A stretch of 64,000 nucleotides of DNA from Gemmobacter aquarius (GTDB taxonomy: Bacteria > Pseudomonadota > Alphaproteobacteria > Rhodobacterales > Rhodobacteraceae), in NCBI RefSeq assembly GCF_003060865.1, contig NZ_CP028918.1, positions 752,001 to 816,000 on the forward strand. Direction: 5' to 3'. Positions 1 through 8,463 of this stretch are shown here, in pieces. The notes beneath the pieces are model-generated. The model searched no databases. It was not told where the DNA came from and was given only the letters and a program-made list of their open reading frames with translations. A program made the translations under genes and the position numbers. Every line of letters starts with the position of its first letter. Within the stretch, counting starts at the first letter, position 1.

Positions 1-459
<459 letters not shown>

Positions 460-513
460 CTTCCCCGACATCGGGCCTGATCGCCTGGCCTTGGCAGATC
501 GTGACACACCTCG

Positions 514-543
514 GGAACCGGGAAACAAGACCCTCCCGGTTCC
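514..543. terminator. Possible 3' hairpin after glutamate dehydrogenase
   Basis: GGAACCGGGA and TCCCGGTTCC form a perfect 10-bp stem with a 10-nt loop, starting 55 bases after the dehydrogenase stop. No T run follows, so it may be a 3'-end stabilising hairpin rather than an intrinsic terminator. Confidence 0.4.
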
Positions 544-1109
544 TGACGCAAGGACGGTCGGCAGATGCACCACCCCGCGCTTGGCAGTCGGCGGCATCTG
601 TTTCACCCTCGCGTCTGACCCTACCGCTTACAAGACATCCACCACCGGACAACGGAACAGCCGCCAGTGCTTTGCCAGCATCGCCGCCTTCAGCGCTGGG
701 CGAGGCGGTGGCTGAGGAAGAAGCCGCAGCGCGAAAAAGTCCGCCGGAATTTCAGACTCGGGCAAAAGCTCACCGCGCTTGGCTTTGGTGATTGCCTCGA
801 CCGTGCGCGGATCAGGGTTTTTCCCGTCATGGTCAGGCCGCATCGACCGGAACCCATGCCCGCTCATGCTGTCGCCGTAAACGTTGCTCAGCCATATGCA
901 GTCTGTCACCCGTCCCCTCCCATCCGCTCTGCTCCCATTTTCCGCAGCACCTCGGCATCCACCAGCCGCGCCACGAAGCGGCGTTTCAGGCCACCCTCTT
1001 TCACCTTCAAATCAAGCAAGCCGGCAGCCCGCGCCATGCCACCCTGTGCGATCCGCCAGCCGTTCGGCCCGCTGTGCCCCCGTTCCTGCGCGGGTTGGTC
1101 AAGGGAGCG

Positions 1110-1123
1110 TTAACTATCCTTAA
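1110..1123. promoter_or_regulatory. CtrA-like TTAA-N6-TTAA pair upstream of the Tad genes
   Basis: TTAAC at 1110 and TTAAG at 1120 are separated by 6 bases. The CtrA consensus of alphaproteobacteria is TTAA-N7-TTAA, so the spacing is one base short. The pair lies about 95 bases before the TadE-like gene. Tad/Flp genes are CtrA targets in related bacteria, so this is a weak candidate. Confidence 0.25.
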
Positions 1124-1216
1124 GTTTGTCACAGTGCAGACCTTTGACCGTCCGACTTTCGCCCGATTCCGCTGGCATTAATGCCTGTGAACGCGGATTG
1201 ATCGACGGAGCCCCCC

Positions 1217-1630
1217 ATGCTGAAACGGACAACGGCCAAGCGGTCCGTCTTGGGTAAATTCCGGCGCGACGATCGCGGCAGCTTTACGGTGGAAGCCCTG
1301 ATCTGGCTGCCCATCTTCGTCGTCGTGATGTGCATGACCGCCGACACGGCGATGATCTACGCCAAGCAAAGCCAGGTGATGCGGGTCGTGCAGGATGCCA
1401 ACCGCGCCTATGCGGTGGGCAAATTCGCCGATGCCGCGTCGACGCAAAACTATATCCTCGGCCTCGTGCGCCCGATGAGCCCCGGCGCCACCGCCGTCTC
1501 GTCGCTGGCGAACGGCATCATCACCACCACCGTGACCATGCCCGCGCGCGAGTTGATGGCGACGGGGATGCTTCCGATGCTTGGCAGCGCGACCGTCCGC
1601 GTCGTGCTGCAACAGATGAAAGAGGTGTGA
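1217..1630 (+). CDS. TadE-like pseudopilin
   Basis: This 137-residue protein has the TadE/TadG plan: a short basic N terminus, then RGSFTVEALIWLPIFVVV, a class III/IV pilin-like processing region running into one transmembrane helix (about residues 22-44). A small extracytoplasmic domain follows. Such minor pseudopilins act in the Flp/Tad type IVb pilus or a related secretion apparatus at the inner membrane. The next gene starts 2 bases after its stop and is TadG-like, so the two form one unit. No tadA/B/C or cpaB genes are in view, so this is a satellite pair. TadE versus TadF cannot be settled. Confidence 0.7.
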   Translation: MLKRTTAKRSVLGKFRRDDRGSFTVEALIWLPIFVVVMCMTADTAMIYAKQSQVMRVVQDANRAYAVGKFADAASTQNYILGLVRPMSPGATAVSSLANGIITTTVTMPARELMATGMLPMLGSATVRVVLQQMKEV

Positions 1631-1632
1631 CC

Positions 1633-2957
1633 ATGCCCCCCTTTGCAGCCCGCTTCCGCCACCTGATCCGCCTGCATGCCAAGCGCGAGGAGGGTTCGGG
1701 CACCGCGATGGCGCTGATCCTGCTGGTCGCCTGCCTTGCGCTGGCGGCTTTTGCCATCGACCTGCAACGGGTCAATTCGCTGGATATCCAGTTGCAGAAC
1801 GTGGCCGACAACGCAGCCAATGCCGCGATCCTCGCCCGTTCCACCCAGACCGAGGCGCAGGCCAAGACCGCAGCCGTCACCATCGCGCAAGCCAACCTTC
1901 CCGTGGCAAGCACCGGCAACGTGATCGTCGCCAACGATGTCGAATTCGGCCAGTGGAACGCGGTCTCGCGCACCTTCAGCCCGGTTGCAGGCTCGACCGA
2001 CGCGGTGCGCGTCACGCTGCGCCGCACGGCGGCCAACGGCAACCCGATCAGGATGTTCCTGCTGCAGGTCGCGGGCATCAGCCAGATGAGCATGACCCGC
2101 CGCGCCGTCATGGTGGGGTATGATCCCGATTGCCTGCGCGAAGGCTTCGTGGCGCAGGGCATGGTCGACATCCAGTCGAACAACACCTTCAAGGCGGGGT
2201 TCTGCATCCATTCCAATTCGGTGGTAAAGGTCAGCTCTGGCAATTCCTTCGAAGCGGGCGTCAAGGTCTCGATGCCCGATGCGTCGCGGGTGCAGATGCC
2301 GAATTCCGGCTTTGCGTCCAGTCCCGGCTTGCAGGCGGCGCTGTCGTCGAACCGCTACGATATCCGCATCCTGAGCCGCATCCAGACCATCATCAACGGG
2401 CTGCGGGCGGGCAGCAACAATTTCGTGCCGAAGTATATCACCAATAAATCGGTCATTTCCGTCTCGGACACCTGGTTCAAGAACAACACCCCCGTCGCGG
2501 GCCGCATCTACGATGTCAACTGCTCGGGGGCGGCAAGAATGCCATCACGGTCAGCGGCACCCTGCAAAAGGTGGTGATCCTGACCAATTGCACCGTCACC
2601 TTCGGCAGCGGTTCGCAGATGATCAATTCGGTGATCGCCACGACCAGCACCGAAGTCAAATCGATCACGGGCGCATCCAACGTCACCCTTGGCAACGTCG
2701 ATGCCTGCGCGGCCGAGGGCGGGGCGCAATTGCTCACGCTTGGCGGGATCAGCTTTTCGTCGGGGCTCAGCGTTTACGGCGTGCAACTGCTCGCCGCCGG
2801 TGACATCGGATTTTCCGCCTCGGGCACCGGTGTGCAGGGCGTGTCGCTGGTGTCGGGCGGCACGATCTCGGGCACCTCGGGCATGACCATGACCTATTGC
2901 AACGGCGCGGGGATGGAGCAGAACTTCCGCATGTCCTATGCGCGGCTGGTGATGTGA
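1633..2957 (+). pseudogene. TadG-like Flp pilus protein, disrupted by a 1-base frameshift
   Basis: The first frame (1633-2577) opens with a basic stretch and one transmembrane helix around GTAMALILLVACLALAAFAI, then QNVADNAANAA. This is the usual start of TadG-like proteins anchored in the inner membrane with a large periplasmic part. After YDVNCSG the frame runs into unrelated sequence and stops. The neighbouring frame from about 2523 continues GGKNAITVSGTLQKVVILTN and so on to a stop at 2957. Adding one G to the GGGGG run at 2526-2530 restores a continuous protein of about 441 residues. The C-terminal part is a Ser/Thr/Gly-rich stretch that looks like beta solenoid. Either the gene is truly broken or the G run carries a sequencing error. 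Confidence 0.7.
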
Positions 2958-3088
2958 TGCGACCATTCGCATCAGGCGCGTAAAGCGACATCATCCTGTC
3001 GCATCCGGCAATGGCTTTACGGGGCGGGGGTTGCATCCTCCGCCCCGACGCGTTTTGACTGGCGCGGCACGGACGGGAACAGGACGCG

Positions 3089-4339
3089 ATGCGCTATTCA
3101 GGCTTGCAGGTCATCAAAGAGGGCCTTTTCGGCAACAAAGGGTGGAAGCCCGCATGGCGCGACCCCGCGCCAAAGGCCGAATACGACGCCATCATCATCG
3201 GCGGCGGCGGGCATGGCCTTTCGACGGCCTATTATCTGGCGAAAAACCACGGGCTGACCAATATCGCCGTGCTGGAAAAGGGTTACCTCGGGTCCGGCAA
3301 CATCGGGCGCAACACCACCATCGTGCGGGCCAACTATTTCCTGCAAGGCAATTCGGAATTCTACAGCCATTCGATGAAGCTGTGGGAAGGGCTGGAATCA
3401 GACCTGAACTACAACGTGATGCATTCGCAGCGCGGGCTGATCAACCTGTTCCATTCCGATGGCCAGCGTGACGCCTTCGCGCGGCGTGGCAACATGATGA
3501 TCAACCAGGGCGACGACGCGATCCTTCTGGACCGCGAAGGCGTGCGCGAACATCTGCCCTACCTCGATTTCGAACAGACCCGCTTTCCGATCTATGGCGG
3601 GCTTTACCACCCGCGCGGCGGCACGGCGCGGCATGACGCGGTGGCTTGGGGCTATGCGCGCGGCGCCGACCGGCGCGGGGTGGACCTGATCCAGAACTGC
3701 GAAGTCACCGGCATCGACATCGAAAACGGCCGCGTGGTGGGCGTGCAGACCACACGCGGCGCGATCAAGGCCAAAAAGGTCGGCATGGTCGTGGCGGGCC
3801 GCTCGTCACAAGTCGCGGCCATGGCCGGCATGCGCCTGCCCATCGAATCCCACATCCTGCAAGCCTTCGTGACCGAAGGGCTGAAGCCGGTGATCGACCA
3901 CGTCATCAGCTTCGGCATGGGTCACTTCTACATCAGCCAGTCCGACAAGGGCGGTCTGGTCTTCGGCGGCGACCTCGACTTTTACGCAAGCTATGCGTCA
4001 CGTGGCAACCTGCCCATGGTCGAACACGTCATGGAGGCGGGCATGACCCTGATGCCGATGATCGGGCGGGCAAAAGTCCTGCGCTCGTGGGGCGGGATCA
4101 TGGACATGACGCCCGACGGATCCCCGATCATCGACAAGACCCATATCGACGGTCTTTTCGTCGATTGCGGCTGGAATTACGGCGGCTTCAAGGCCGTGCC
4201 AGCCTCGGGCTGGTGCATGGCCCATCTGATGGCGACCGGGACCAGCCACCCCGTCGCCGCCCGCTTCAAGCTGAACCGCTTCGAGACCGGCCATATCCTC
4301 GACGAGGAAGGCACCGGCAGCCAGCACAACCTGCATTGA
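3089..4339 (+). CDS. soxB: Sarcosine oxidase beta subunit
   Basis: This 416-residue FAD-dependent oxidoreductase carries the dinucleotide-binding motif IIIGGGGHGLSTAYYLA at about residues 35-51. The stretch RGGTARHDAVAWGYA (about 177-190) is where heterotetrameric sarcosine oxidases carry the covalently bound FMN. The enzyme oxidatively demethylates sarcosine to glycine in the cytoplasm; the methyl group goes to tetrahydrofolate and electrons go to oxygen. It is followed by soxD, soxA and soxG on the same strand, the classic soxBDAG order. A 190-bp spacer holding an inverted repeat separates it from soxD. Length and neighbours fit the family well. Confidence 0.95.
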   Translation: MRYSGLQVIKEGLFGNKGWKPAWRDPAPKAEYDAIIIGGGGHGLSTAYYLAKNHGLTNIAVLEKGYLGSGNIGRNTTIVRANYFLQGNSEFYSHSMKLWEGLESDLNYNVMHSQRGLINLFHSDGQRDAFARRGNMMINQGDDAILLDREGVREHLPYLDFEQTRFPIYGGLYHPRGGTARHDAVAWGYARGADRRGVDLIQNCEVTGIDIENGRVVGVQTTRGAIKAKKVGMVVAGRSSQVAAMAGMRLPIESHILQAFVTEGLKPVIDHVISFGMGHFYISQSDKGGLVFGGDLDFYASYASRGNLPMVEHVMEAGMTLMPMIGRAKVLRSWGGIMDMTPDGSPIIDKTHIDGLFVDCGWNYGGFKAVPASGWCMAHLMATGTSHPVAARFKLNRFETGHILDEEGTGSQHNLH

Positions 4340-4385
4340 CCATGACCCGCCAGTATCAAGCCCTGCCTGCGGAAGCCTGCGGCGC

Positions 4386-4449
4386 GAGTATTTTCGCAAG
4401 GATGAAGCCGCGCAGTTCCTCTCTTGGCTTCACCTTTGCCCAAATACTC
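4386..4449. repeat. Inverted pair of the GAGTATTT...GATGAAG intergenic repeat
   Basis: One unit at 4386-4407 reads GAGTATTTTCGCAAGGATGA and onward. A second copy lies in inverse orientation at 4428-4449 (CTTCACC...AAATACTC). Together they can fold into a long imperfect hairpin between soxB and soxD. Related units occur at 8313-8383, 15273, 44280-44343, 51121 and 53357. Confidence 0.75.
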
Positions 4450-4529
4450 CGGGGTGAGGCCGCTTGCGGCCGAGGGGCAGCGCCCCTTTCTTCTTCTTCT
4501 TCTTCCATCGACCAGCACAAGGCTGACCC

Positions 4530-4808
4530 ATGCGCCTGACCTGCCCCCTTTGCGGCCCGCGCGACCGGCGCGAGTTCACTTACTACGGCTCGGAAGACTA
4601 CCTGAACCGCCCCGCCGAGGGTGCGCAGCCCGAGGCGTGGAACGATTATCTGCACCTGCGCGACAACCCCGCAGGCATCACGAAAGACCTTTGGTATCAC
4701 GATATGGGCTGTTCCAGCTGGCTGCTCGTCACCCGCAACACGGTGACGCACGAGATCAACGATGTGCAGGCCGTTGCCGCCGCCGCGACCGGGGGGGCCG
4801 CGACATGA
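4530..4808 (+). CDS. soxD: Sarcosine oxidase delta subunit
   Basis: This is a 92-residue zinc-binding subunit. The expected ligand set is visible: C5 and C8 in TCPLCGPR, then H57 and C61 in WYHDMGCSSW, matching the Cys-Cys-His-Cys site of the family. It is a small structural subunit of the heterotetrameric sarcosine oxidase and sits against the alpha and beta subunits. Its last codons overlap the soxA start in an ATGA (4805-4808), which suggests translational coupling. Order and size match soxBDAG operons. Confidence 0.93.
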   Translation: MRLTCPLCGPRDRREFTYYGSEDYLNRPAEGAQPEAWNDYLHLRDNPAGITKDLWYHDMGCSSWLLVTRNTVTHEINDVQAVAAAATGGAAT

Positions 4809-7729
4809 GGCTTGCAGGCAAGGGACAGATCGACCGCACCAAACCCGTCCGTTTTTCTTTCGACGGCAAGGATTACACCGGCTTCAAGGGCGACACCCTC
4901 GCCTCGGCCTTGCTCGCCAATGGCGTGAAACTGGTCGGGCGCAGCTTCAAATACCACCGCCCGCGCGGCATCCTGACCGCAGGGTCCGAAGAGCCGAACG
5001 CGATGGTGGAAATCCTGCAAGGCAACCACCAGCAGACCCCGAACACGCGCGCCACGGTGCAAGAGCTTTATGACGGGCTGAAGGCGCGCAGCCAGAACCG
5101 CTTCCCGTCCTTGCGCTTCGACGTGATGAGCGTGAACGACATGGTCTCGCCCTTCCTGTCGGCGGGCTTCTATTACAAGACCTTCATGTGGCCGCGCGCC
5201 TTTTGGGAAAAGCTGTACGAACCCGTCATCCGCCGCGCGGCGGGGCTTGGCAGCCTGTCGGGCCGCGACGACGACGATGCCTATGAGAAGGCATGGGCCT
5301 TTTGCGACGTTCTGGTGATCGGCGCAGGCCCGACCGGCCTGATGGCCGCGCTTACCGCCGCGCAATCGGGTGCCGATGTTATCCTTGCCGACGAAGACAC
5401 CCGCATGGGGGGGCGCCTTCTGTCCGACACCACCCGCATCGACGGCCAACCCGGCCTTGACTGGGCCGATGCCGTGCTGGCCGAGCTTTCCGCCATGCCG
5501 AACGTGCGCCTGATGACCCGCACCACCGTGACCGGCGCCTATGACGACGGCACCTTCGGCGCGCTCGAACGCGTGTCGCTGCACCGCACGCCCGCGCCGC
5601 ATCTGCCGCGCGAATGTTTCTGGCGCATCGTGGCGGGCCAGACCGTGCTGGCGGCGGGTGCTTTGGAACGCCCCGTCGCCTTCCCCGACAATGACCGCCC
5701 CGGCATCATGATGGCAGGGGCCGTGCGCGCCTATCTCAACCGCTACGGCGTGGCGGCGGGCAAGCGCGTGACGCTGATCGCCAACAACGATGCCGCCCGC
5801 GCCACCGCCCGCGACCTGATGGCCGCAGGCGTCAAGGTGGCCGCCATCCTCGACACGCGGCCGGACGCAAGCGCTGTCGAAGACTGCCCCGTCTACTTGG
5901 CCGCCACCATCACCGGCACCCGTGGCCGCCACGGGCTGACATCGGTCCACGTCAGCCACGCGGGCGGCACCGCCGAGATCGAGACCGATTGCCTTGCCAT
6001 GTCGGGCGGCTGGAACCCGACCGTGCACCTGACCTGCCACATGAACGGCCGCCCCGTCTGGCGCGACGATATCGCAGCCTTCGTGCCCGCCCCCAACGCC
6101 GTGCCGCGCTTGGCCCCCGCAGGGGCCTGCAACGGCGCGTTCAGCACCGCCGCCTGCCTGCGCGAAGGCCATGCTGCGGCCATGGCGGCCGTGGCTGCCC
6201 TCGGCAAAGCAGTCCCCGACATGGCGCTGCCGCAGGCCGAGGATGCGCCCTATGCGATCACCCCGTTCTGGGAAACGCCCGATGCCACGGGCCGCCAATG
6301 GCTCGATTTCGCCAATGACGTGACGACCAAGGACGTGCGGCTTTCGGCGCAGGAAAACTTTGCCTCGGTCGAGCATATGAAGCGCTACACGACCCAAGGC
6401 ATGGCCCCCGATCAGGGCAAGAACTCGAACGTGGGCGCGCTGGCCGTGCTGGCCGATGCCACCGGTCGCGGCATCCCGCAGACCGGCACCACCACCTACC
6501 GTCCGCCCTATACGCCGGTGTCCATCGCCGCCATGGGAGCAGGGGGCCGCGCCTCGGGCTTTGCGCCGCAACGCTTCATGACCTCTGACCAAGCCAGCCG
6601 CGACCGTGGCGCCCCGATGATCGAGGCAGGTCTGTGGTATCGCCCCGGCTACTTTCCCAAACCGGGGGAAACCACATGGCGCGAAGCCTGCGACCGCGAG
6701 GTGAACATGGTCCGCGCCTCGGTGGGCGTGGCCGATGTATCGACCCTTGGCAAGATCGACATCCAGGGGCGTGATGCCGCCCGCTTCCTCGATCTGGTCT
6801 ATACCAACACCTTCTCGACCCTGCCGGTGGGCCGCGTGCGTTACGGGTTGATGCTGCGCGAGGATGGCCATGTTCTGGATGACGGCACTACCGCGCGGTT
6901 GGGCGAGCATCACTACCTGATGACCACCACCACCGCCGCGGCGGGGTTGGTGATGCGCCATCTCGATTTCGTGCATCAGGCTTTCTGTGCCGATTGGGAC
7001 CTGCGCTTCATCTCGGTCACCGAAACATGGGCGCAATTCGCCATCGCAGGCCCGCAAGCACGACAACTGATCGACAGCCTGATCGACGATGCCCCCGACC
7101 TGCCCTTCATGGGGGTGGCCCCCGTGTCGCTTGGCGGCATAAGCGCCCGCCTGTTCCGCATCTCGTTCTCGGGCGAGCAGGGCTATGAACTCGCCGTCCC
7201 CACCCGCTACGGCGAGGCGCTGTTCCGCGACCTCGTCGCCCGCGCCGAAACCATGGGCGGCGGCCCCTACGGGATGGAGGCGCTGAACGTCCTTCGCATC
7301 GAAAAGGGCTTCATCACCCACGCCGAAATCCACGGTCGCACCACGGCCTTCGACATCGGCATGGAAAAGATGGTCTCGGCCAAGAAAGACTGCATCGGCA
7401 AGGCCGCAGCGTCCCGCCCCGGCATGGTGGGGGCCGACCGCGAACAACTTGTCGGGCTGAAACCCCTGTCCGATGCCGCCCTCACCGCAGGCGCGCATCT
7501 CTTCACCCCCGGCGATGCTGTGAAACGCGAGACGGATCAGGGCTATGTCACCTCGGTCGGCTATTCGCCCACGCTGAACCTCTGGCTCGGCTTGGGCTTC
7601 CTCAGGAACGGCCGCGCAAGGATCGGCGAGCGCGTGCGCCTCGTCGACCATCTGCGCAATGTCGATGTCCTGTGCGAGGTCTGCGATCCGGTTTTCCACG
7701 ACAAGGAAGGGGTGAAACTCCGTGCCTGA
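4805..7729 (+). CDS. soxA: Sarcosine oxidase alpha subunit
   Basis: The frame is open far upstream, but the ATG at 4805 overlaps the soxD stop and gives the expected 974 residues. The order is a Fer2-type N-terminal domain (GYKGDTLASAL-like region near residue 20-35), then a Rossmann NAD-binding domain with VLVIGAGPTGLMAALTAA at about 168, and in the last ~370 residues a GcvT-like folate-binding domain. The alpha subunit binds NAD+ and tetrahydrofolate and channels the methylene released from sarcosine to make 5,10-methylene-THF. Its stop overlaps the soxG GTG start by 8 bases. A long minus-strand frame across it is a codon-bias shadow. Confidence 0.95.
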   Translation: MRLAGKGQIDRTKPVRFSFDGKDYTGFKGDTLASALLANGVKLVGRSFKYHRPRGILTAGSEEPNAMVEILQGNHQQTPNTRATVQELYDGLKARSQNRFPSLRFDVMSVNDMVSPFLSAGFYYKTFMWPRAFWEKLYEPVIRRAAGLGSLSGRDDDDAYEKAWAFCDVLVIGAGPTGLMAALTAAQSGADVILADEDTRMGGRLLSDTTRIDGQPGLDWADAVLAELSAMPNVRLMTRTTVTGAYDDGTFGALERVSLHRTPAPHLPRECFWRIVAGQTVLAAGALERPVAFPDNDRPGIMMAGAVRAYLNRYGVAAGKRVTLIANNDAARATARDLMAAGVKVAAILDTRPDASAVEDCPVYLAATITGTRGRHGLTSVHVSHAGGTAEIETDCLAMSGGWNPTVHLTCHMNGRPVWRDDIAAFVPAPNAVPRLAPAGACNGAFSTAACLREGHAAAMAAVAALGKAVPDMALPQAEDAPYAITPFWETPDATGRQWLDFANDVTTKDVRLSAQENFASVEHMKRYTTQGMAPDQGKNSNVGALAVLADATGRGIPQTGTTTYRPPYTPVSIAAMGAGGRASGFAPQRFMTSDQASRDRGAPMIEAGLWYRPGYFPKPGETTWREACDREVNMVRASVGVADVSTLGKIDIQGRDAARFLDLVYTNTFSTLPVGRVRYGLMLREDGHVLDDGTTARLGEHHYLMTTTTAAAGLVMRHLDFVHQAFCADWDLRFISVTETWAQFAIAGPQARQLIDSLIDDAPDLPFMGVAPVSLGGISARLFRISFSGEQGYELAVPTRYGEALFRDLVARAETMGGGPYGMEALNVLRIEKGFITHAEIHGRTTAFDIGMEKMVSAKKDCIGKAAASRPGMVGADREQLVGLKPLSDAALTAGAHLFTPGDAVKRETDQGYVTSVGYSPTLNLWLGLGFLRNGRARIGERVRLVDHLRNVDVLCEVCDPVFHDKEGVKLRA

Positions 7730-8273
7730 ACTCATTGCCAAATCGGCCCTTGCAGGCCATGCGCCCCTTACACTGGCCGAAACCACGCTTGCCGAAGCGC
7801 CTGTCACGGTCATGACCTCGATCGCCCCCTTTCCGGGCACGATCGAGGCGGTCAATGCAAGGCTCGCCCCCCTTGGCGTCAGCTTTCCCGCGCCCGGCCG
7901 CCAAAGCACCGGCCCCGCCGCGCGGCTGGTCTGGACAGGCCGCGACCAGGCCTTCCTCGTCGGCGCACCCGCCCCCGACCTGACCGGCCTCGCCGCCACC
8001 ACCGACCAGAGCGACGGCTGGGCCACCCTCACGCTGGCAGGCCCGCTTGCCGGCGACACGCTGGCCCGCCTGATCCCGCTCGACCTGCGCGACGCGGCCT
8101 TTCCCGTGGGCCATACCGCTCGCACCGGCCTGAACCACATGTCGGCGATCCTGTCGCGCAGCGGCCCCGCCGCGTGGGAGATCATGGTCTTCCGCTCGAT
8201 GGCCCGCACCGCATGGCACGAACTGGCCGAGGCGCTCGAGATGCAGGCCGCCCGCCTGAACGCGCTGGCGTAA
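7722..8273 (+). CDS. soxG: Sarcosine oxidase gamma subunit
   Basis: This 183-residue protein is the last gene of the soxBDAG unit. Family marks include GRDQAFLVG, DQSDGWATLTLAGP and the C-terminal RSMARTAWHELAEAL. It belongs to the folate-binding YgfZ/GcvT-like superfamily and is a structural subunit of the tetrameric oxidase. The start is a GTG at 7722 that overlaps soxA by 8 bases, so it is translationally coupled. The operon carries no glyA, purU or serine deaminase gene next to it, unlike many sarcosine clusters. An sdaA gene lies far away at 51187-52566. Confidence 0.9.
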   Translation: MPELIAKSALAGHAPLTLAETTLAEAPVTVMTSIAPFPGTIEAVNARLAPLGVSFPAPGRQSTGPAARLVWTGRDQAFLVGAPAPDLTGLAATTDQSDGWATLTLAGPLAGDTLARLIPLDLRDAAFPVGHTARTGLNHMSAILSRSGPAAWEIMVFRSMARTAWHELAEALEMQAARLNALA

Positions 8274-8312
8274 GGCAGGGGGCGCTCGCGCCCCCTCGGC
8301 CTACGGCCTCCC

Positions 8313-8383
8313 CCCCCGAGGATATTTTCAGACAGAAAATGAGACCCGCTTTCGCATTTTCTGCCCTCAAATATCCTCGGGGG
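8313..8383. repeat. Large imperfect inverted repeat between soxG and dnaG
   Basis: The arm at 8313-8341 (CCCCCGAGGATATTTT...GAAAATG) is the inverse of 8355-8383 with about four mismatches in 29 positions, separated by 13 bases. It belongs to the same family as the GAGTATTT units elsewhere in the window. It lies after the soxG stop and could end or stabilise the sox transcript. Confidence 0.7.
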
Positions 8384-8463
8384 TGAGCCCCGCAGGGGCG
8401 AGGGGGCAGAAAGCCCCCTTTTCGACCTTTGACACAGGCGCGGCAGGGGCCGATATAAGACCC

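Larger units (their letters stand above)
460..1216. other. 757-bp stretch without a convincing gene
   Basis: Overlapping short frames exist on both strands, but none has a clear ribosome-binding site or recognisable family. The best is a 93-codon minus-strand frame at 628-909, with GDSMSGHGFRSMRP near its start and AITKAKRGEL in the middle. The GHGFR string recalls the Arg-containing box of phage-type integrases. That is too short to claim, and the rest does not follow the family. The region could be a decayed gene remnant. The end of the stretch should hold the promoter of the pilus genes, with paired TTAA half-sites at 1110-1123. Confidence 0.5.

Noticed and set aside
541..555. TCCT-GACGCA-AGGA as a further member of the TGACGCA hairpin family
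   Set aside because: Arms are only four bases and the core loop is one base longer; likely chance.
4697..8209. 1170-codon open frame on the minus strand across soxA
   Set aside because: It mirrors soxA codon bias (high GC third positions remove stops on the antisense strand). It has no ribosome-binding site and no family match, while the plus strand encodes a canonical SoxA.
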